Source: Hyaloscypha bicolor E
Taxonomy: Eukaryota; Ascomycota; Leotiomycetes; Helotiales; Hyaloscyphaceae
Reading direction: 5' to 3'
Length of the DNA stretch: 64,000 bases
NCBI RefSeq assembly: GCF_002865645.1
Contig: NW_020194691.1
Location: 558,001 to 622,000 of the forward strand
The notes under the pieces were generated by a model. The model searched no databases and was not told where the DNA came from. It saw nothing but the letters and a program-made list of their open reading frames with translations. Positions 21,338 to 32,037 of this stretch are shown here, piece after piece (positions within the stretch are counted from its first letter, which is position 1; the number at the start of each line of letters is the position of its first letter). A program made the translations under genes and the position numbers.

Positions 21338-22959
21338 TTTGGTTGCGTCCCCACGGCTACGATGCTGGGGAGAAGTAGAGTGTCGTCAAGCGTCCTTTCT
21401 ACGTCCCGAAAGAGTTGATATGAGGGCACGACGTATCCGACACCAGTATCAGGATGACCAGCAACGATATGGCCATAGAGCTCTCCGCTGTCGTGATCGA
21501 TGACCCACGACCCACAATCTCCTTCAACTGAACAAAGTATCTTAGTGTTTCATTCCCAAAACTCAAAGGTGTCGCATACCTAGATCTGACGTAAGGTATA
21601 CTGTCTATAGCTCCTGGAATCGTAGGGTATGTTTTGTACGCATGTAAACCGAGGTCTGGGATGATGTCCCAGCAACTACCCCTGTGTCGCCCGTGATTGC
21701 CAATATCTGTCGTACTGTAGGAGTTAATGACAATGGAGCCTGCGGGGATATGATTTTGGTTCCGAGTTCGCTCCTAATTTTAATTGCATTACCTTGCTTT
21801 GGATCTACAATGCTGTTATCGACGGAGATGAGAGCCCAATCTACATTAGTATCATCTGAGATTCGTATTACGTTGCCAACCGGTTTCTGTAACCCCACGT
21901 CATCTACGCGCTGATTAGGATAATTTTGATAGTTGATCGAGAGTCTTACGTCGAAGGTCTTCCATCCTTTGAGGTACCGCTAATGCCTCTAAGATAGATG
22001 ATGGGTCCTTATTTGATGCTTGTCCTGATTCGGGAAGATCATTCTCACTGGTCCCGGATTGCAAGCTCAATTGAGAGAGTCCCCTCCAGTCATCTACCTC
22101 CAAATCACTCTCGCTGTCGCTGTCAAATCCGCCGCCGATGTCAACAAACATTTCTTTGTTGTTCTCTCCATCAAATTCCAACGCGTGGCCAAGAAATGCG
22201 TGTGAAACGGTCAGTCCGAAATGAGTGCCCCCTATCACGACAAGACCTCCCAGTGTGGCCTTTCTCAGATTCTTATTAAAGTTGCTTATAATGATCGGAA
22301 CTCCACATGCTCTATCGACTCGAGGCATGCAGTAAATCCTGGACAACTCTGACGTTTCTACCAAACTCGGTTGTTGCACTTCTTCCCCAACAAAGTAGCC
22401 GAAATGGTCTCAGTGATGTAGAGGATGGATCTTGGATGCGATAAGGAGTGCGGATGCTGTCCCCCAAACGAATGCCAGGGGAGTATCGATCCAGGATTCT
22501 GCTTTCTTTCACCAACTCCACTGCTCTCTTCCGCGGTGACGGCCTGAGACAAACAAATAGTAGCGTCGGGTTTGACTTCTCCTTTCGACGCCCAATCATG
22601 TATAATCCAAAAGAGACGTAGAAGTCAACGGGCTCTCCGTCGTTGAGGTATGCGTGTCTAGCATTAAGCAGCCTCGCAACCTCAGCTAAGAGACGGGGCG
22701 CGAAGTCCAGAACCGGACCAGCTGTTTCCCAGCACTAGTGTGATTTATCGAAGGGCGAAAGTTCGCTACCTATGAACTTCTCAGGCTCAGACCATGGTGC
22801 TTTTGTCGTTGTCCCTGTCAATGCCACCCAGAATGGCTTGGAGGGGCCTATCGGCACCTGAGTCATCGAGGACGACGCAGGTGATGTTGCAGAGTGCATC
22901 GCAAGCCGATGGATTTGAGAAAATACTAATGATTCATCCGTTTCATCCCATTTACTCAC
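21256..22959 (-). pseudogene. Broken chymotrypsin-fold protease-like gene (fungal family of unknown function)
   Basis: Read on the minus strand, with introns at 21904-21949 and 21538-21579, the protein carries three motifs that look like a PA-clan triad. These are His in G-L-T-V-S-H-A-F, Asp in V-D-W-A-L-I-S-V, and G-D-C-G-S-W-V-I-D where trypsins have GDSGG, so the nucleophile position would be Cys. The N-terminal part (A-C-G-V-P-I and Y-L-N-D-G-E-P-V-D-F-Y-V-S-F-G) resembles a family common in filamentous ascomycetes. Lesions: TAG at 22735-22737, a frame change near 22400-22420, and TAG at 21605-21607. Both TAGs fit CAG-to-TAG. After the second TAG the frame runs on to a TGA at 21256-21258, overlapping the phosphatase gene by 82 nt. 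Called a pseudogene unless the lesions are assembly errors. Confidence 0.65.
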
Positions 22960-23399
22960 TCAGATGAAGCCGTAACGTCGCGGGCTATGAATGAGGTTGT
23001 CAAGGAGTGGTTCAGCGTCCCCGGGCGCGCTACTCTCATGGCACAAGGCTAGAAGGGATCACCCGACAACCGCCCACGCAAGAAACACCAAAAAATTTGC
23101 AACTTTTAGTGCTGAGAAAATTCTAAAAATTTCCGAGATGACTCTAATTAAGTCGTAGATTGTGATTATTTACTCCTTTTCTTTATTTTATTTCGTTGTT
23201 ATGTTAAATAGACTTTTGGGTGCTTGAGTGAAGCCTTCTTGAGGGGGCTGAGGTTGAGGCGCAGCTGCAGTGAACCCCGCCCCTCAATTTTAACGAGCAA
23301 CGGCCAGACCGCCTAACTTCACATGAAGGCCTCATCTTTCATTTTCTCTCTAATATTGCAACTTACTTCACGGCGCGCTACGATATAGACGTCTTCAGC
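22960..23399. other. Divergent intergenic region between two broken genes
   Basis: About 440 bp, no open frames of note. Presumably a former shared promoter. Confidence 0.4.
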
Positions 23400-24640
23400 A
23401 TGGCCATGAACATTCAATTACCAGATCCGGATCCTCTTCAAACTCCATTACAAGGCTTGTCCCGCCAGTCTCTTGGGCCACTTTGCAAACTAGCAATTCT
23501 CGATGGATTCTGGAGCGAATCGGATCCCTCGTTTGACCACACGAGCTTGCCATTGGATACATATTTCGAACATTTCGAGCAACAATGTCGTTTGGCTTTA
23601 CATAACTGGGAGCGGCATGATGTTTCGTCTTTGAAGCTCTCCCACCTCGTCGACTTGGCTCAAATGATCCGTCAAGGAACATCACGCGCCAAGATGGACT
23701 CTCACTTGATATCGATATAGAAGGACACTGTCAAGAGGTCTCGGGGGAAATCATTGACCTGACCGTCCGGCTTCTACTTATGATTCAAACCGGGGGGTTC
23801 CGGCAGGCCCTGACTCCCGGCCAAGTGAGCCTCGTCTGGGCTGACGGTCCATTGCTCGAAAGCTTGGCAGCGTATTTCAACCATCACATAGTATTGAAAG
23901 ACTCTGTAGAGCTGGACAGAACGTTTACTGCAAGAAATATTGAACGAATTGGCGGTATTCGGATTGTATGGACATCGAATCTTATTGATCACTTGCGGAT
24001 GAGGGATGACCGGAGCGTTGCGCTATTCCATCATGCTGCTTATCTCCACTATCAAAAGGACTGGTAAGTTGCGAAGGGATTTCTTGCGTCTTCATTTCGC
24101 AATATAGATTGAAAGTTTTCCGCTCTGCCTTTGGGATCAAACTCTCGACGTTGAATATCCCTCAAGTTGGTGGTGACACTCCGCTGACAATTCCAGTTGC
24201 GATATCTATCCAGAAGGTCTAATACAAGAAACGATTAATACGCTCAGCCTCCTCCTTCCAATCGACAAGCGAGATACGAAGAACTGGTTTCTCAAAAAAC
24301 AAATGGAACTACATCTTGACAATGAAGCAGCCCGTTGTCGACCACTGACGGCAGACGAGCGGAAAATTGACAAATTCAAGTAAGCCCCATCTATCATATA
24401 TCACGGCATTTCCTAAATTAGTCTAGGTTTTGGCGAGGCCGACTCGTGATCTTGAAGCAGGCCTTCGACGACGCAAAACCGAGAACCTTCAGGCAAGCAT
24501 GGCTGGATCGACGTAACCCTACACAGTGGTACAACTTTTGGATTGCAGGGCTTTTCCTTATTGGTTTCACAATCTTACTTGGCATCATTCAGTGCATAGA
24601 AGGGGCGTTGCAAGTTTACAAGGCGTATCAACCAACTTAA
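23400..24640 (+). pseudogene. Fungal membrane-tailed protein of unknown function, disrupted by a frameshift
   Basis: Exons about 23400-24063, 24197-24379 and 24427-24640. The last two introns are clean and in frame. The protein belongs to a family I recognise from ascomycetes without a known role: a central G-G-I-R-I-V-W-T-S-N-L-I-D-H-L motif with H-H-A-A-Y-L, a C-terminal F-W-R-G-R-L-V-I-L-K-Q-A-F-D block, then one TM segment (W-I-A-G-L-F-L-I-G-F-T-I-L-L-G) and a short tail Q-V-Y-K-A-Y. Between about 23690 and 23715 the frame changes: the first frame stops at TAG (23718-23720), while a shifted frame continues smoothly (L-D-I-D-I-E-G-H-C). No intron can explain this. It is therefore a pseudogene or a sequencing error. 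It lies head-to-head with the broken protease-like gene. Confidence 0.65.
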
Positions 24641-24711
24641 AAATTGCATTCCCTATTCCAAAGCCTTGCCCCATTCAACCCAACAAAGTGTCTTTTATAT
24701 CTGGCTTGAAA

Positions 24712-25686
24712 TCAGTCCAGTCCTGATATTGCAGCCGCTACATCGTCTATCGTAAGTTCTCGTTTGTTAAGCCCATTAAAGCCTACGGTAGCTGCCTGGA
24801 TGGTATTTACACAGGGCGTCAATGAATCCAAATCTACGACTTCTTGAGCCGGGATCCATCCGTCTAGAATCGGCAGCTTCTCTAACTCGAAAAGTGATTT
24901 GACAAAGCCGAGCGGTGCGGCGTTTGCTGTTCTGCTGCTTCCCATGATTTGCAAGTAGAGACATGACTCTAAGATAGCATTGGTGGCTAGATTTGAGGGA
25001 AGTGCGAAGTCTGGCGTAGTTGCTTGTGAGGTGACGAATCTGACGGTCCTTGCTGCTGCTGCAATGGTGATGTTGGGATCATTGTTTCCGAACACTTCAA
25101 GGACTTGATTCCATACGCCACTGTCGAAGGTGTGGTCATCTTGTGCGATGTTGAAGTCTGCGCGGGAAAGAGAAGCGTCGTGCTCCATGTTGTTGTGGAA
25201 ATTGAGATGGTCGAGATCAAAGCTCGATGAGTTTGTCAACGTGACGTTGAAATTCGCGGGGTTTGTGGCCAATCCGAGACCGCCAGCCAAGTTGATAAAG
25301 TCGGGGCCAATTCCCAGGCCAGGTCCCATACATTCTAACAGTATAGGGATAGTGTATCCCTTTCCGGACCGAGGGCATATATCGTGGTTGGCAAGAGAAT
25401 TCAATGCTGGACAGCAACCTCGTACTGCAAGTGGTCAGCCAATGCATTTTCGTAAAAGTACTTCCTCCTGTTAGTCAAAGAAGAGAGTTGACAGACCTTC
25501 TCCTGGCTGAGGTTCTTGGAAATTGAGAGCAGCCAAGGTTAGGTCCACGGCTTCCCCAAAAGATAGTTGTCGGGGTTTTATTACAGGCTCAGCCGTCAAC
25601 GCAAGCCCTCGGCGACCAGCGCCAAAGCCAGGGAACGCAGCAGCTATACCCACATGAGCAATCACAGTGACGGATAGTAACTGCAT
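24712..25686 (-). CDS. Secreted heme-thiolate peroxidase (chloroperoxidase / unspecific-peroxygenase family)
   Basis: Exons 25686-25497 and 25424-24712 give 300 residues. The start M-Q-L-L-S-V-T-V-I-A-H begins a signal peptide ending near residue 18-20; the apparent upstream extension begins at a TTG. The proximal heme-ligand motif is C-C-P-A-L-N-S-L-A-N-H (around residues 67-77), where the Cys before Pro is the expected thiolate ligand and is formed just downstream of the intron. The distal motif E-H-D-A-S-L-S-R-A-D is present. The family uses peroxide to halogenate, oxidise or oxygenate small molecules outside the cell. N-glycosylation sequons are visible (N-V-T, N-S-S, N-I-T). A (GAATGACT)n repeat lies just upstream of the start. 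Confidence 0.9.
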
Positions 25687-25714
25687 ATTGACCAATTTTT
25701 AGGAGCAGTAAAAC

Positions 25715-25770
25715 GAATGACTGAATGACTGAATGACTGAATGACTGAATGACTGAATGACTGAATGACT
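25715..25770. repeat. Seven exact copies of an octamer (GAATGACT)
   Basis: A perfect 8-bp tandem array ending about 30 bp upstream of the peroxidase ATG, in its 5' UTR or core promoter. Length polymorphism is likely at such a perfect array. Confidence 0.95.
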
Positions 25771-27002
25771 GATAGGAAGTAAAATTATTTTAAAGACAGA
25801 ATTCTCCCATTCTCCCAGCTCCGGGAAGCTCACCAGTTTTAATACCCAGCGCACGGAAGATCCTCATACAACGAAAGGTAAGTTTTCTGAAAGCAATCGC
25901 AATATCTTTAGGTCATCTCACCATCCAAGAGTTTGATTGTTACAGGAATTTCCCATCCAAAACCGTCAGCTTGAAAGCTTGCACCTTGGCAGGACTGACG
26001 TCGATTCCCTCTGTTTCTGGTTGGCTGAGCTTGCAGATTTATTGCCTTGTTGAGACGAACTTGCACTCGCTTATGGTCATCTCAAGAACAACAAATTCCA
26101 AATGGCACACTTTGCGATAACCGACACGGACCGCGGGAAGTTTAATAAGTGGCGCATGATCTGTGCGAGACATGAGACGAGGTTCCCGTAGAATAAAACA
26201 GGGGCTTCGGTTATCTTGATCCTTCGATTATTCGGGAGAAAAACCATTGGCTTGTGTGATCAAGTTTTCAGATCCCTCTACGATGCCATGGAATATTAAG
26301 ATTCGCCTTTAATTGCAGTTGTGTTCCTGGCGTGTGTATGGGAAGGTAGAGAGCCCAATGATCACAGTAGCTATGTTCACATAATATTGAAAGTGCTTGG
26401 CCTGACTCACTACACTTCAAAGTTTCTCCCCTCTCACTAGAAATGTTTTGATTTTATCGATCGGGTTATCATATCTAAAAGCTATTTAATAAATTTCTCT
26501 ATGCTTACTACAATATATATATGGTTATTGTTAAATACTTTTGAAGTGTTTCTAGTCTAGTCGTGATTTGAACAATTAACCGAAACAGTACTCTCAGACT
26601 GAAGAAAGTTTCTACTTTCTGTTCACAGCCGATGCTGATACGCATCATCTCGCAATGGGAAACTGTCTCGTCTACCGAATGAGATTGACTCTTCTTGAAT
26701 TTTTCAAATTCGATTCTAGCCCGTTTATGTCACCTGACCGGTCGCTCTTCTCTGAATTTCCTTTCTCACCTCCGAGTGTTTTTTAGTCATTTGTAAGATA
26801 GAGGATATGGCCCTGCTCTCTGGAATCAATGAACATTTTGAGGGATCTTAGGAACGTTGAAATAATTTGGAATTCGCAACAATAATGTATTGAGTTGCCG
26901 GGTATCATTTTCCAGGTTTACTCCCAAATGTGCCAGCGCGTTTCCCTTTCCCAACTCCAGCGCTAATAGAACATTCAAAGGCTAAAACACATGCACAAAT
27001 CT
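25771..27002. other. No supported gene
   Basis: Promoter side of the peroxidase gene and 3' side of the reductase gene. AT-richer around 26440-26540. No open frame of interest. Confidence 0.5.
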
Positions 27003-28064
27003 CTATCTTCGAGACGACATCTTCTTTTGAGTATTCCGTAGTTCCAAATAATGACCCACAACACTTTTGACCTGCTCCTCCAACCCTGTGTGTCGAAATC
27101 CAAATATCTCCTCCGACGAAAACGAATCGATGAAGACTGGATGTGTGATTGCTGAGCCAGAGTTGGGCAGTAACCCCCTTTCAACCGCCTCGGGGAAATT
27201 TCTGCTAACGATTTCCCTCACCTCATCCCATTCGGTGTTCTGACTGAGGATATAGCTGGCATTCCCTGGAACCAACTCATCGAGCGCCTGCACGTGTACC
27301 CTCGCCACATCCTCAAGATGCACTGTAGCCCCCATTGTAGAGTGATCGAACTGCTTGCCAAGCGCAATGCTGAGTATAATTGCATTCGTGCCTTTCAGAA
27401 CCTCGCGCGTGTGCAGGGCAAGGTCGTTGCGCCCCTCGACAAAGGATGGGTGTAGGTGGACAACATCGAAATGCGGTTGGTGCGTTGCCATCCATGCCTC
27501 CGCTTCTTGTAGTGCCGCTACTTTCGAGGCAGCGTATGCCTCGAATTCATTTGCGTACGGCCCAGGGACGAAGGGGATGCGATCCATAGGCGATATCCAT
27601 GTCGAGCAGCGTTGGGACCCGTTCACTTCTGAGAAGGGAATAAGTGCTGTTATCGAACTTGTTATCACGACCCTCCTTACGGTCCTGTTCTTCTTCGCAG
27701 CCTCGAGAATGTTCAGTGTTCCGCGGACAGCAGGTTTGATGAAGAAGGCATCTTGGTCGTCAGGGGGAGGTATTTGATTGCTCATCAGTGGCGACGCGAT
27801 ATGGATTACATAGTCGACACCTCGAGCGGCTTCGTCGTAAGCATTTGTTTTGCATAGATCGGGGACAATGATGAATGTTAACCGCACGCCTGGGTCAAGG
27901 GCGTTGATCAAAGGATGAGAACGGATAGTTTTGGCTTTTTCTGAAGAACGTACGGCAGCGCGGACAGAATATCCTGCACTGAGAACATGGACCAGGACTC
28001 CGAAGCCAACATGCCCCGTGACGCCCGTGATGAGGACAAGATTCGAAGCGTAAGGGCAGGTCAT
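27003..28064 (-). CDS. Extended short-chain dehydrogenase/reductase (aldehyde or ketone reductase, cinnamoyl-CoA/flavanone reductase-like)
   Basis: Intronless, 353 residues from M-T-C-P-Y-A-S-N. The nucleotide-binding motif T-G-V-T-G-H-V-G (residues 14-21) and the catalytic Y-A-A-S-K (about residue 180) are intact, with I-T-S-S carrying the active Ser. Length and motif spacing fit the extended SDR group that reduces aldehydes, ketones or dihydroflavonol-like substrates with NADPH. The substrate cannot be told from sequence. An in-frame ATG at 28181 would add 39 residues; I preferred 28064 because SDRs of this group begin just before the Rossmann motif. Cytosolic by default. Confidence 0.85.
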   Translation of the reverse strand: MTCPYASNLVLITGVTGHVGFGVLVHVLSAGYSVRAAVRSSEKAKTIRSHPLINALDPGVRLTFIIVPDLCKTNAYDEAARGVDYVIHIASPLMSNQIPPPDDQDAFFIKPAVRGTLNILEAAKKNRTVRRVVITSSITALIPFSEVNGSQRCSTWISPMDRIPFVPGPYANEFEAYAASKVAALQEAEAWMATHQPHFDVVHLHPSFVEGRNDLALHTREVLKGTNAIILSIALGKQFDHSTMGATVHLEDVARVHVQALDELVPGNASYILSQNTEWDEVREIVSRNFPEAVERGLLPNSGSAITHPVFIDSFSSEEIFGFRHTGLEEQVKSVVGHYLELRNTQKKMSSRR

Positions 28065-30874
28065 GGTGGGGCACACAATGTGCGGTGAGCAGTTTCGGAG
28101 GCGTTGACCAAAGGGTATTGTTGAGTTCGAGAAAAGCATGAACTTTCTGGGCATCTGCAGCAGTATATATGTAGCCGCCACATGCTTTTCTTACCTTCGC
28201 TCGTCCCACCATTCAGAAGGCTGAGGGGCGTTGGGCTGGAGCCTTCCAATCTCAAGACTGGCTTTTGGGCTGAGAAGGCTGGCCAAAGACGCGGGATTGA
28301 TGCGCGCCACGTGCGGTCCAGCCTCCCGGCGACACCGCGCTCAACCCTATTGGCCCCAGGAACGCGAAAGAGACACTCTGAATGGTGTGTTTTTAAATAA
28401 ATGATTATGTCAGATTCTGCCCACGTCACGCAGTACGCAACACTAATCGAGGGAGGGACCACAGTACAGTAAGCATAAAAACATCTAATTCCTAACCGCT
28501 TCCACCTTATTAACCGCTGCTCAATTCTTTCTTTTCTGCTTTTCGCGAATCAAATCCTGTTTATCAATTAAGCCAATTGAAGGACAGTCACAAGTGTCTG
28601 TCATCTAAACTCCCCAACGTCCAAGGCACCTTCCGTCCATAGACCCCCCAAAAAGTAATCATTCGTACCTCCGCGCTTTTTTAATTCATTTCCCCCCTTC
28701 CTACAATTTCTCTCTTCATGTCCGGACATGAATCTGCCTATAAATCTACTCACCAAGCTCGGCTGGTCTGATGGTCATCGCTGCTGCCATTTCGAGAAAC
28801 GCCTTAGTTATTTTCTAGTGAACTCTTAAACATTTCAACAGTTCAACGCCCTCTAAAGAAAGGCTATAGTTTGAACCGGTGCCAAGGAAGGCCAAATGGC
28901 GTTCAATCGTGGTTTCTTGCTCAGTTCGATTACAAATTCTTCGTCAGTTTGGAAATTGTGAGATGTTTCAGATGGAGCAGCAAAACAGGTCCTGAAATCT
29001 GGGAGGATATTCATAGTCGTACGAATCATAATTGATTTCTGTACATAACGCGGCCGAGAAACCAACTCTTTGGTAGTAATGCATACTTTAGGGCTATAGT
29101 TTTACAAAACCCAATACCTTTCGTGCCCGTCTCAAGGGGTACGGAAGAGTTCCGGTGAAAGTGACGTTACCATACGTCACTATACGAATTTCTCAATTCC
29201 TACACGTCACTCAAGCTAGAGCTCATTGCAGTAGCTCTACGTTATCGTGATTTGCGTCGTCATTTATATCGTCGCCTGATTCGTCATGTACGCGTCACCT
29301 AATTCGTCACACTACCACGTATATATATGTCCTCAAGTCAAGGACTTGAAGGGCCAGCTGCTCTTGTCAATAAATCTCCATTCCAATACGTTCGCTAATA
29401 TTCTTAATCCCTTGGCTCGACAACTAATTCCGAAATTTGGAAGATATCGGATTTATTATCAAAAGTAATATTCTATCAAGAGGGTTCGAAACTTGGGGAA
29501 CAACATCGCTCTGTATCAGTTGCAGTGTCCAGTCTCGAAGCGGTTGGGGAGGAAGTCACAGTCCACCTGGTAGCGTTCAGCAGCACAGACTCTACTGGTA
29601 ACAAGCTGGTTGAAACGTCATCTTTCTCCACAAACTCTCATTACGACCTTTGTAATCTTCATTTCCCCGCAAGGCATGGCTCCCTCTAGATGCTCGCAAG
29701 GCCATGGAAGCTCGAAGTGTCTACATCTGGATCAGTGGGCTCGCTCTGTGACCCAGAGCTTTCCTGGCTTCAAGTTACCACGTCTTGAGGTCGATAGTCC
29801 ACCTTCCTGAGTTAAAACAGACTCTGTCCCTAGTGTACTGTACACAATGGCAATGCACACCCTAGCCAAAGCTGCTCTCTTGGAGTACAAAGCTGCCTGA
29901 TTGAAATATTAGCTCTGCCGCCACACACTCACCTGAAAAAACACCCGTGGTGTTGCGTCAAGGAAGATACAGACGTAGATTTACCCCTCCTCCCTTGCTA
30001 AGCCCCACCTCCCCAAAGTCCTGCACCAAGTTCAAAAGTGGCTTTATGTAAGCCGGAAACGGTGCAGCTCGCTTATTTAAGGCAAGTTAGAGGGCGAGCT
30101 GCTATTCTGAAATTCCAAGTCACTTTAAGCTAGGAAACCTTTTCCTCATCCGATACTTACCACAAGATGACCTTTAAAAAAAAACTGCCCAGGAACGAAA
30201 GCGACCTGAAGTCTTTTCTCAAAACGCTGCTGTCATATTATTCGAAGTGGCTCCCTCTCTCTCTCTTCAGCGCCAGGTGTTCATCCTCTTTGGTGTCGAT
30301 CTAAGGATCCTCGCTTATTAAAAGGGGCCGGGAGCTCGTAGAAGCCAAGTAGCCGGCCCTGCTTCAATCAACACCACTACAGTCATATAACCAGAGTGTA
30401 GAGATAGATCTTACTACTCAAGGCCCGCTGCAAAGTCTGTAAATGAAATTAGAGCTACGGCAATTACTCCCTCGAACCAAATATCTTCCATCTAACCCCC
30501 ACTCTCTTTGCCCTTCGAGACCTTTAATTTTGGGATTGCTTGAAGTTAAGTAAGAAATATTGGTTTCCGCTGCCTCTGTTTCAGCCCTTCTTCCAACCAA
30601 GAAACCCCCGACCTTTACGAAAAAGAGAGGAACGATTTATAACCTCAAGTCAGGATCATCCATTGATAAGAGCATTGATGTCTCGGCGAACTGGGCAGAA
30701 TACACTTATTTAGGAAGGGGTAGCACGCGTGACTCATTGCTCACGAGGCGTGAAGTATAGAATTTGTTCTAATTACAATTACCATTTATTCCGGCTGGTT
30801 AACCACATTTCATCAATTTTGTCGACATCGATGGAGACAGTACACCAAAATGATCGCTCCTATGCACACCTGAC
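28065..30874. other. Gene-poor 2.8-kb stretch
   Basis: Nothing coding recognised; the longest frames (105-133 codons, minus strand, 27.9-28.46 kb) overlap the reductase 5' region in wrong frames. A cluster of CGTCA motifs occurs near 29.2 kb. Confidence 0.45.
29162..29309. promoter_or_regulatory. Cluster of seven CGTCA/TGACG (bZIP/CRE-half-site-like) motifs
   Basis: TGACG at 29162 and CGTCA near 29175, 29205, 29258, 29282, 29293 and 29305. Three of these are in ACGTCA/TGACGT context. This density in 148 bp is far above chance. ATF/CREB-type bZIP factors bind such sites, but no adjacent gene start is apparent, so function is only suggested. Confidence 0.35.
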
Positions 30875-32037
30875 CTAATAGCTATACTTGTAGCAAAACG
30901 GGTGGCCGCCAATCATGACACCGCTCATCGTATTCATAATATCGCTAATCTTCACATCTGGTCGGATGCCAGCCACCGTCACGATCGTGTCCATCGTCAA
31001 CGGGTTACCGAAGTGGTCATTGCCGTTGATGGTCGTCGTGCGAGCCGGGTCCTGGTTCTGCCAGATGCGGAAGTTATGGTCGATGAAGGAGTGGTGCATC
31101 CAGAAGACGGGGTCACTGGGACTGGCAGAGACGTCCGACATGACGGCTCCGATACCGTTGTGTCCGTAGGCATGAGGACTACGGCCAACCTGTCAGTACG
31201 TGTGTCTCTGGTTGATTTTGAAGTTGAGAGGGGATGGAAGGGAAGAACTCACCCTCCTTCAGAGCAGCTCTCCATACTCGCGTAGTCGCCACGCGAATTA
31301 CACGTATTCACAAACCCGGAGTTACACTGACTCGTCAGACTCTCGTCCACATTCCGGCTCAAACAATGCGGCGTCGTCGTGCTCGTGCCAGGTCCGATAT
31401 TACAGGTCAGCCCCGCAAACGCACCATTAGTAACGCAAGACGGTCCCCCGCCGGCAAGACGCCCAAAGTAATCATTACTCGTAAACATATCTGACTGCGC
31501 GAACCTCCCGGCGTCCAAGGTCTCGTCCCACCACGGGAGGGCCCGGTTGAAGCCGCACTCGTCGCGGAGCACCATTTGGAAGGTCCACAAGTAGTAGCGG
31601 TGCCAGATCAGGAACTTCGGGTTCCCGTGGATGTTGGGCATCCACATTTGATGCAGGCGTACGAAATCTTCATACCGGCTCGTGGCGGGGGGGAACTGTC
31701 CAGACGGAGGCTTGCCCATTAGACATTTTATGGCACCGATGAATGCCTGGCGGTCGGAGGTTGAGTAGGAGCGCCATTCGATGCGGATATTTGGGGCAGC
31801 GCTGCAGGCTGCCGAGGCGGCGGTTTGTGCTGCTCCTGATGAGGCGCCGAAGCGTGATGATGTTGTGTTGAAGCCCCCAGGCGGGAGGTCTTTTCCAGCC
31901 TCAGCATCGGACTGGGAGAGTTCCTGAAATTTTGTGAAAGAAGAGGCTGGGAGATTAGGGGCAGGGGCAGCGCGTGGGAGGATGGATGCTGATGAGAGTG
32001 CTGCCGAAATGGCGAGCAAAACGAGTGACGACCGCAT
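30875..32037 (-). CDS. Secreted tyrosinase / catechol-oxidase-like copper enzyme
   Basis: Exons 32037-31253 and 31178-30875 give 362 residues. A signal peptide covers roughly residues 1-18 (M-R-S-S-L-V-L-L-A-I-S-A-A-L-S). CuA histidines: H129 (R-L-H-Q-M-W), H137 (N-I-H-G) and H146 (I-W-H-R-Y-Y-L-W). CuB: H264 and H268 (P-H-A-Y-G-H) and H291 within D-P-V-F-W-M-H-H-S-F-I-D-H. The acceptor CCGTAG just before the CuB exon is the only one that keeps the frame; the nearer-looking CTGACAG does not. The Cys that forms a thioether two residues before the second CuA His in many tyrosinases is absent (Asn there). The short form without a C-terminal extension matches secreted fungal tyrosinase-like oxidases acting on phenols. 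Confidence 0.9.

Noticed and set aside
28065..28181. Longer 392-residue start for the SDR reductase
   Set aside because: The extra 39 residues show no conserved feature and precede a Rossmann start already complete from 28064; kept only as an alternative.
31179..31189. CTGACAG as acceptor for the tyrosinase intron
   Set aside because: It would put the CuB exon out of frame; the CCGTAG acceptor slightly downstream keeps the frame and the His ligands.
24712..32037. Secondary-metabolite gene cluster
   Set aside because: No polyketide synthase, NRPS, terpene synthase or pathway regulator is present; the genes are well separated.
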